Source: Diphasiastrum complanatum (Eukaryota > Streptophyta > Lycopodiopsida > Lycopodiales > Lycopodiaceae). Taken from it: 64,000 nucleotides of DNA. Of the stretch, positions 61,508-64,000 are shown piece after piece (the first letter of the stretch is position 1; each line of letters begins with the position of its first letter). The position numbers and the translations under genes were made by a program. Location of the stretch: contig MU832130.1 in NCBI GenBank assembly GCA_029204225.1, forward strand, positions 1 through 64,000. The letters run 5' to 3'. Under the pieces are notes generated by a model, which saw only the letters and a list, made by a program, of their open reading frames with translations, made no database searches and was not told the origin of the DNA.

Positions 61508-62539
61508 TTATCCCCAATCATGTCCAACATATAAAAGGAAAAGAATGTGTAATAATGAAGCATCAAGTCGAAGGGTGAGGATTTGCATGCTCCATCCGAA
61601 GTAGGGAACCAACATAAACTCGGCAATAAGTCGAAACATGGACTTGTAATCCATCATAGGCTCCCACATCATTCGAAAATACTTCTTACCATAAGGACAA
61701 TAAAGAAGAGTACCAAACTCTTTTGGCATCACATCCTCCTGAACCTTACCATCAATGACTTGCTCACATAGAATAGGCGATGTACCAACATCATGATGAA
61801 GAGTAAGTGTAGAACCAATAAAATCAGCAAGAGGTACTGATTTTAAAGAGGCATGTGCCTTCCCTTCGTAGTAAGACATTTCTTTGTTGTCCTGCAAAGT
61901 CTCCAATAGCCGACAAGGAACTGTTATGGGTTGTTCAACACTTTGCTGCCCAAAGGGTTCCCAACATGAACCATGTTGTCCATAATCTTCCGCAGGCTGT
62001 TCCCAAAGCATAATGGACTGCGCATGATGTAAAATGGGTTGTAAATGACCAAAAGAAGATGACTGAACCTGCTGTCCAACGTCTTCATCATAGCAATTTA
62101 GCAAACTATCAAGAGATGCATCAACAATGGCGTCATAAAAGCTGTCCCTCGAAGAGGCATGGGATGACATAGAAGATTTTTCAAATAATGAAAAATTCTC
62201 TCCAAACAAATGCTCGCTCTTAACACTTTGAACAAAAGTACTAATTGACACATGTTTACTCCCTCCTCGATTAGTACAAAATAGTTCCAAAGAGTGCTTG
62301 AATTTTTCAACCTTTGCTAAAACATCAAATTGAAAAGGTTTCGCATGAAACTTTTCACTAATGCATCTATCATATGCATCAACTTGCGGTGACTTGACAA
62401 AACAAGATTGTTTCAACATCTGCTCAATGTATCGTTGTTGAGAGATGAAGATTCCAGCCCCATGTGGAAGATCAACAAGAACCCAAGTGTGGTTCTCATG
62501 AGTGAGTTGTACTCCTCTTGCATCGCATCCTCCCAACAT
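61508..62539 (-). CDS. copia V2 non-canonical 3' frame (extra module, second linker, RT remnant)
   Basis: A 343-codon open frame. It starts in RT sequence (HTWVLVDLPHGAG), jumps to a mid-RT phrase (IFISQQRYIEQMLKQ) without the catalytic region, and continues with about 110 residues of no recognised origin (AYDRCISEKF, KFKHSLELFCTNRGGSK). Next comes a second, diverged copy of the integrase-RT linker (PFGQQSVEQP, LLETLQDNKEMSYYEGKAHA, QEDVMPKEFGTLLY), and finally a decayed RT N-terminus (PYFGWSMQILTLRLDAS, VGHDWG). V3 (18819-19900) carries the same module. The frame overlaps the integrase frame by about 125 nt in another phase. No catalytic site is present. That it is open and shared between two copies suggests it was copied as part of an element. 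Confidence 0.6.
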   Translation of the reverse strand: MLGGCDARGVQLTHENHTWVLVDLPHGAGIFISQQRYIEQMLKQSCFVKSPQVDAYDRCISEKFHAKPFQFDVLAKVEKFKHSLELFCTNRGGSKHVSISTFVQSVKSEHLFGENFSLFEKSSMSSHASSRDSFYDAIVDASLDSLLNCYDEDVGQQVQSSSFGHLQPILHHAQSIMLWEQPAEDYGQHGSCWEPFGQQSVEQPITVPCRLLETLQDNKEMSYYEGKAHASLKSVPLADFIGSTLTLHHDVGTSPILCEQVIDGKVQEDVMPKEFGTLLYCPYGKKYFRMMWEPMMDYKSMFRLIAEFMLVPYFGWSMQILTLRLDASLLHILFLLYVGHDWG

Positions 62540-63993
62540 TTTACTCCTCTGGCCTGCTCATAAAAAACAGGTTCTACTGCACCACCCTCAATAGAAATAA
62601 GAGCAAAATCAGAAAAATCAGCAAATTCTACTGATTTAGTAGAAGCACGAGTCTTCCCTTCATAGAAATGATCCACTTTGTTGTCCTGCAAAGTCTGCAA
62701 CAACCATTTAGGGACTGGTTTGGGCTGTCCAACAGCCTTACCTTTGTCAACACTTTGCTGTCCAAAGTGTTCCGAACTTGGACCTTGCTGTCCAATGTCT
62801 TCAACAGGCTGCTCTTCACCATAAATAGGTTCTTCTTGATGAACTATGGGCTGCAAAATTGAAGAAGTAGTGGGCTGTCCACTAGAAGTAGATGGCAGTC
62901 CCTTCTCTTCATGATTAGATGGCAAAACCAAATCTGGAAATATTTCAAGATATGCATCATGGGGGAAGTCCCCTTTCATGACATGAGTGGGCGCAACATC
63001 ATAGGAGGTCTTTTCATCAAAATGAACATCACAACTTACTATGATTTTATTAGTATCCATATTGAACAACCTATAGCCCTTGCTTTCGCTACTATAGCCA
63101 ACAAATATGCATTTAACTCCTTTATCATCAAGCTTGGTTCTTAGCTTATCGGGAATAAAAGCATAAGCCGTGCAACCAAAGATGCGTAAGTGAGAAACAG
63201 TAGGCTTCTTACCATACCAAACTTCATAAGGAGTTAATACCTTCAAGGCTTTAGTAGGACACCGATTACTAATGTAAGCCGCCGTTATAATCGCTTCAGC
63301 GCAAAACTTGTGAGGTGGGCCCTTTGCCTTGAGCATGCATCGAGCCATCTCCATGATAGTGCGATTCTTTCTTTCGGCAACACCATTTTGTTGAGGTGTG
63401 TAAGGGGTTGTCATTTGATGATGGATACCTTTGATTTGAAGATAAGTACCGAACGTATTCTTTATATATTCCCCTCCTCGGTCGGTACGTAAGATCTTCA
63501 AAGAGTGCCCAAACTGATTTTCTATCATTGCTAGAAAATCCTTAAAGCGTTGAAAAACTTCAGATTTTGCCTTCATAGGATAAATCCATGTAAATCTTGA
63601 AAGGTCATCGATAAAAGTAACAAAGTACTTACACCTTCCAATGGATTTGGTCCTCATTGAACCACATACATCACTATGAACCAAATCAAATTTGCCATCA
63701 ACTCTAATAGTTCCATCAATTGGAAAAGCTTGCCTTTGAAATTTTCCAAGTATGCATCCTTCGCATACATGTCCTTCGGGATGCTCAATATTAGGAATGT
63801 CTTCAACCATATTGAATCTCTTCAACATCTTCAAGCTAGCAAAGTTGAGATGTCCAAACCTAGCATGCCATAATTCAGCCAACTCCAAAGAATGTGAACT
63901 TGATGCAACAAGACAAAAAGATGATGAAGCTCTTCGCTCATAGGTATCCATAAGGAACAATCCACCACGTAATGTTCCCAAAGCAATGATCAT
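62413..63993 (-). CDS. copia V2 integrase and linker (5' part beyond the window)
   Basis: A 526-codon open frame. Pre-integrase finger (LWHARFGHLNFASLKML, HVCEGCILGKFQRQ), integrase core with all three acidic blocks (KFDLVHSDVCGS, KILRTDRGGEYIK, TPQQNGVAERKN), a C-terminal domain (VSHLRIFGCTAYAFIPDKL), then the Ser/Gln-rich linker with FGQQSVD and KPVPKWLLQTLQDNK and the first RT residues (WEDAMQEEYNSLMRTTLG). Its last residues are frameshifted. Integrase inserts element cDNA into host DNA. This is the best preserved integrase in the window. The frame is open to within seven bases of the right edge, so gag and protease lie outside. Confidence 0.9.
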   Translation of the reverse strand: MIIALGTLRGGLFLMDTYERRASSSFCLVASSSHSLELAELWHARFGHLNFASLKMLKRFNMVEDIPNIEHPEGHVCEGCILGKFQRQAFPIDGTIRVDGKFDLVHSDVCGSMRTKSIGRCKYFVTFIDDLSRFTWIYPMKAKSEVFQRFKDFLAMIENQFGHSLKILRTDRGGEYIKNTFGTYLQIKGIHHQMTTPYTPQQNGVAERKNRTIMEMARCMLKAKGPPHKFCAEAIITAAYISNRCPTKALKVLTPYEVWYGKKPTVSHLRIFGCTAYAFIPDKLRTKLDDKGVKCIFVGYSSESKGYRLFNMDTNKIIVSCDVHFDEKTSYDVAPTHVMKGDFPHDAYLEIFPDLVLPSNHEEKGLPSTSSGQPTTSSILQPIVHQEEPIYGEEQPVEDIGQQGPSSEHFGQQSVDKGKAVGQPKPVPKWLLQTLQDNKVDHFYEGKTRASTKSVEFADFSDFALISIEGGAVEPVFYEQARGVKCWEDAMQEEYNSLMRTTLGFLLIFHMGLESSSLNNDTLSRC

Positions 63994-64000
63994 AGGAGAT

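Larger units (their letters stand above)
60891..64000 (-). mobile_element. copia V2: 3' part, continuing beyond the window
   Basis: The minus-strand V-family element has its 3' LTR at 60891-61389, polypurine tract (CCCTCCTTAAATGG on the plus strand) at 61390-61403, a non-canonical module (61508-62450) where RT and RNase H should be, and an intact integrase (62540-63993). The 5' end lies outside the window. Confidence 0.85.

Overview
This is land-plant nuclear DNA. It carries no bacterial gene structure, and nearly all of it is decayed or nested transposable elements: plant LINEs, Ty1/copia elements primed from the initiator-Met tRNA site, Ty3/gypsy chromoviruses and a BED-finger hAT transposon. 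The only host gene I can support is a pair of thioredoxin exons (minus strand, 12869-13154) with canonical plant splice sites. The LINE reverse-transcriptase style would fit a fern, lycophyte or other large TE-rich plant genome, but the species cannot be fixed from this sequence.

Layout. 1-5.7 kb: gene-poor, with short palindromic CG-containing repeats. 5.8-8.2 kb: two 5'-truncated LINE 3' ends (minus) with GA/CT microsatellites. 8.2-10.2 kb: a broken hAT transposase (plus). 11-13.2 kb: a gag remnant and the thioredoxin exons. 13.3-16.4 kb: an old LINE (minus) inside older repeats. 16.5-24.6 kb: a nest of copia fragments (families called Z, X and V here) and a 3.7-kb LINE. 24.6-29.2 kb: a gypsy 3' end split by a young copia V element with two LTRs and a 5-bp target duplication. 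29.4-38.7 kb: three LINE-type elements in direct head-to-tail order, including a nearly complete one and an ORF1-only one. 38.8-50.8 kb: a copia mosaic (W, Z, Y, X). 50.8-52.2 kb: gypsy pieces. 54.2-56.6 kb: copia T, LINE F and a gypsy chromodomain. 56.6-60.2 kb: AT-rich, nothing recognised. 60.2-64 kb: a copia V element running off the right edge.

Most notable system. All seven LINE 3' ends found here finish in a short hairpin, then usually TTAATAAAG, then a pyrimidine microsatellite. The hairpin stem shows compensatory base-pair changes between copies. Several elements also begin against such a CT/TTC tract, so the LINE family may both make and target pyrimidine microsatellites. One of the tandem copies encodes only ORF1, like mammalian HAL1. 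In the long copy, ORF1 and ORF2 share one frame and are separated by a single UAG with no ATG before the endonuclease. The copia V family is the second point of interest. One copy has about 98% identical LTRs but no reverse transcriptase, and two others share a non-canonical module in place of most of the RT and RNase H.

All alignments were done by eye. Boundaries are good to a few bases where a terminus or target duplication is named, and to tens of bases elsewhere.
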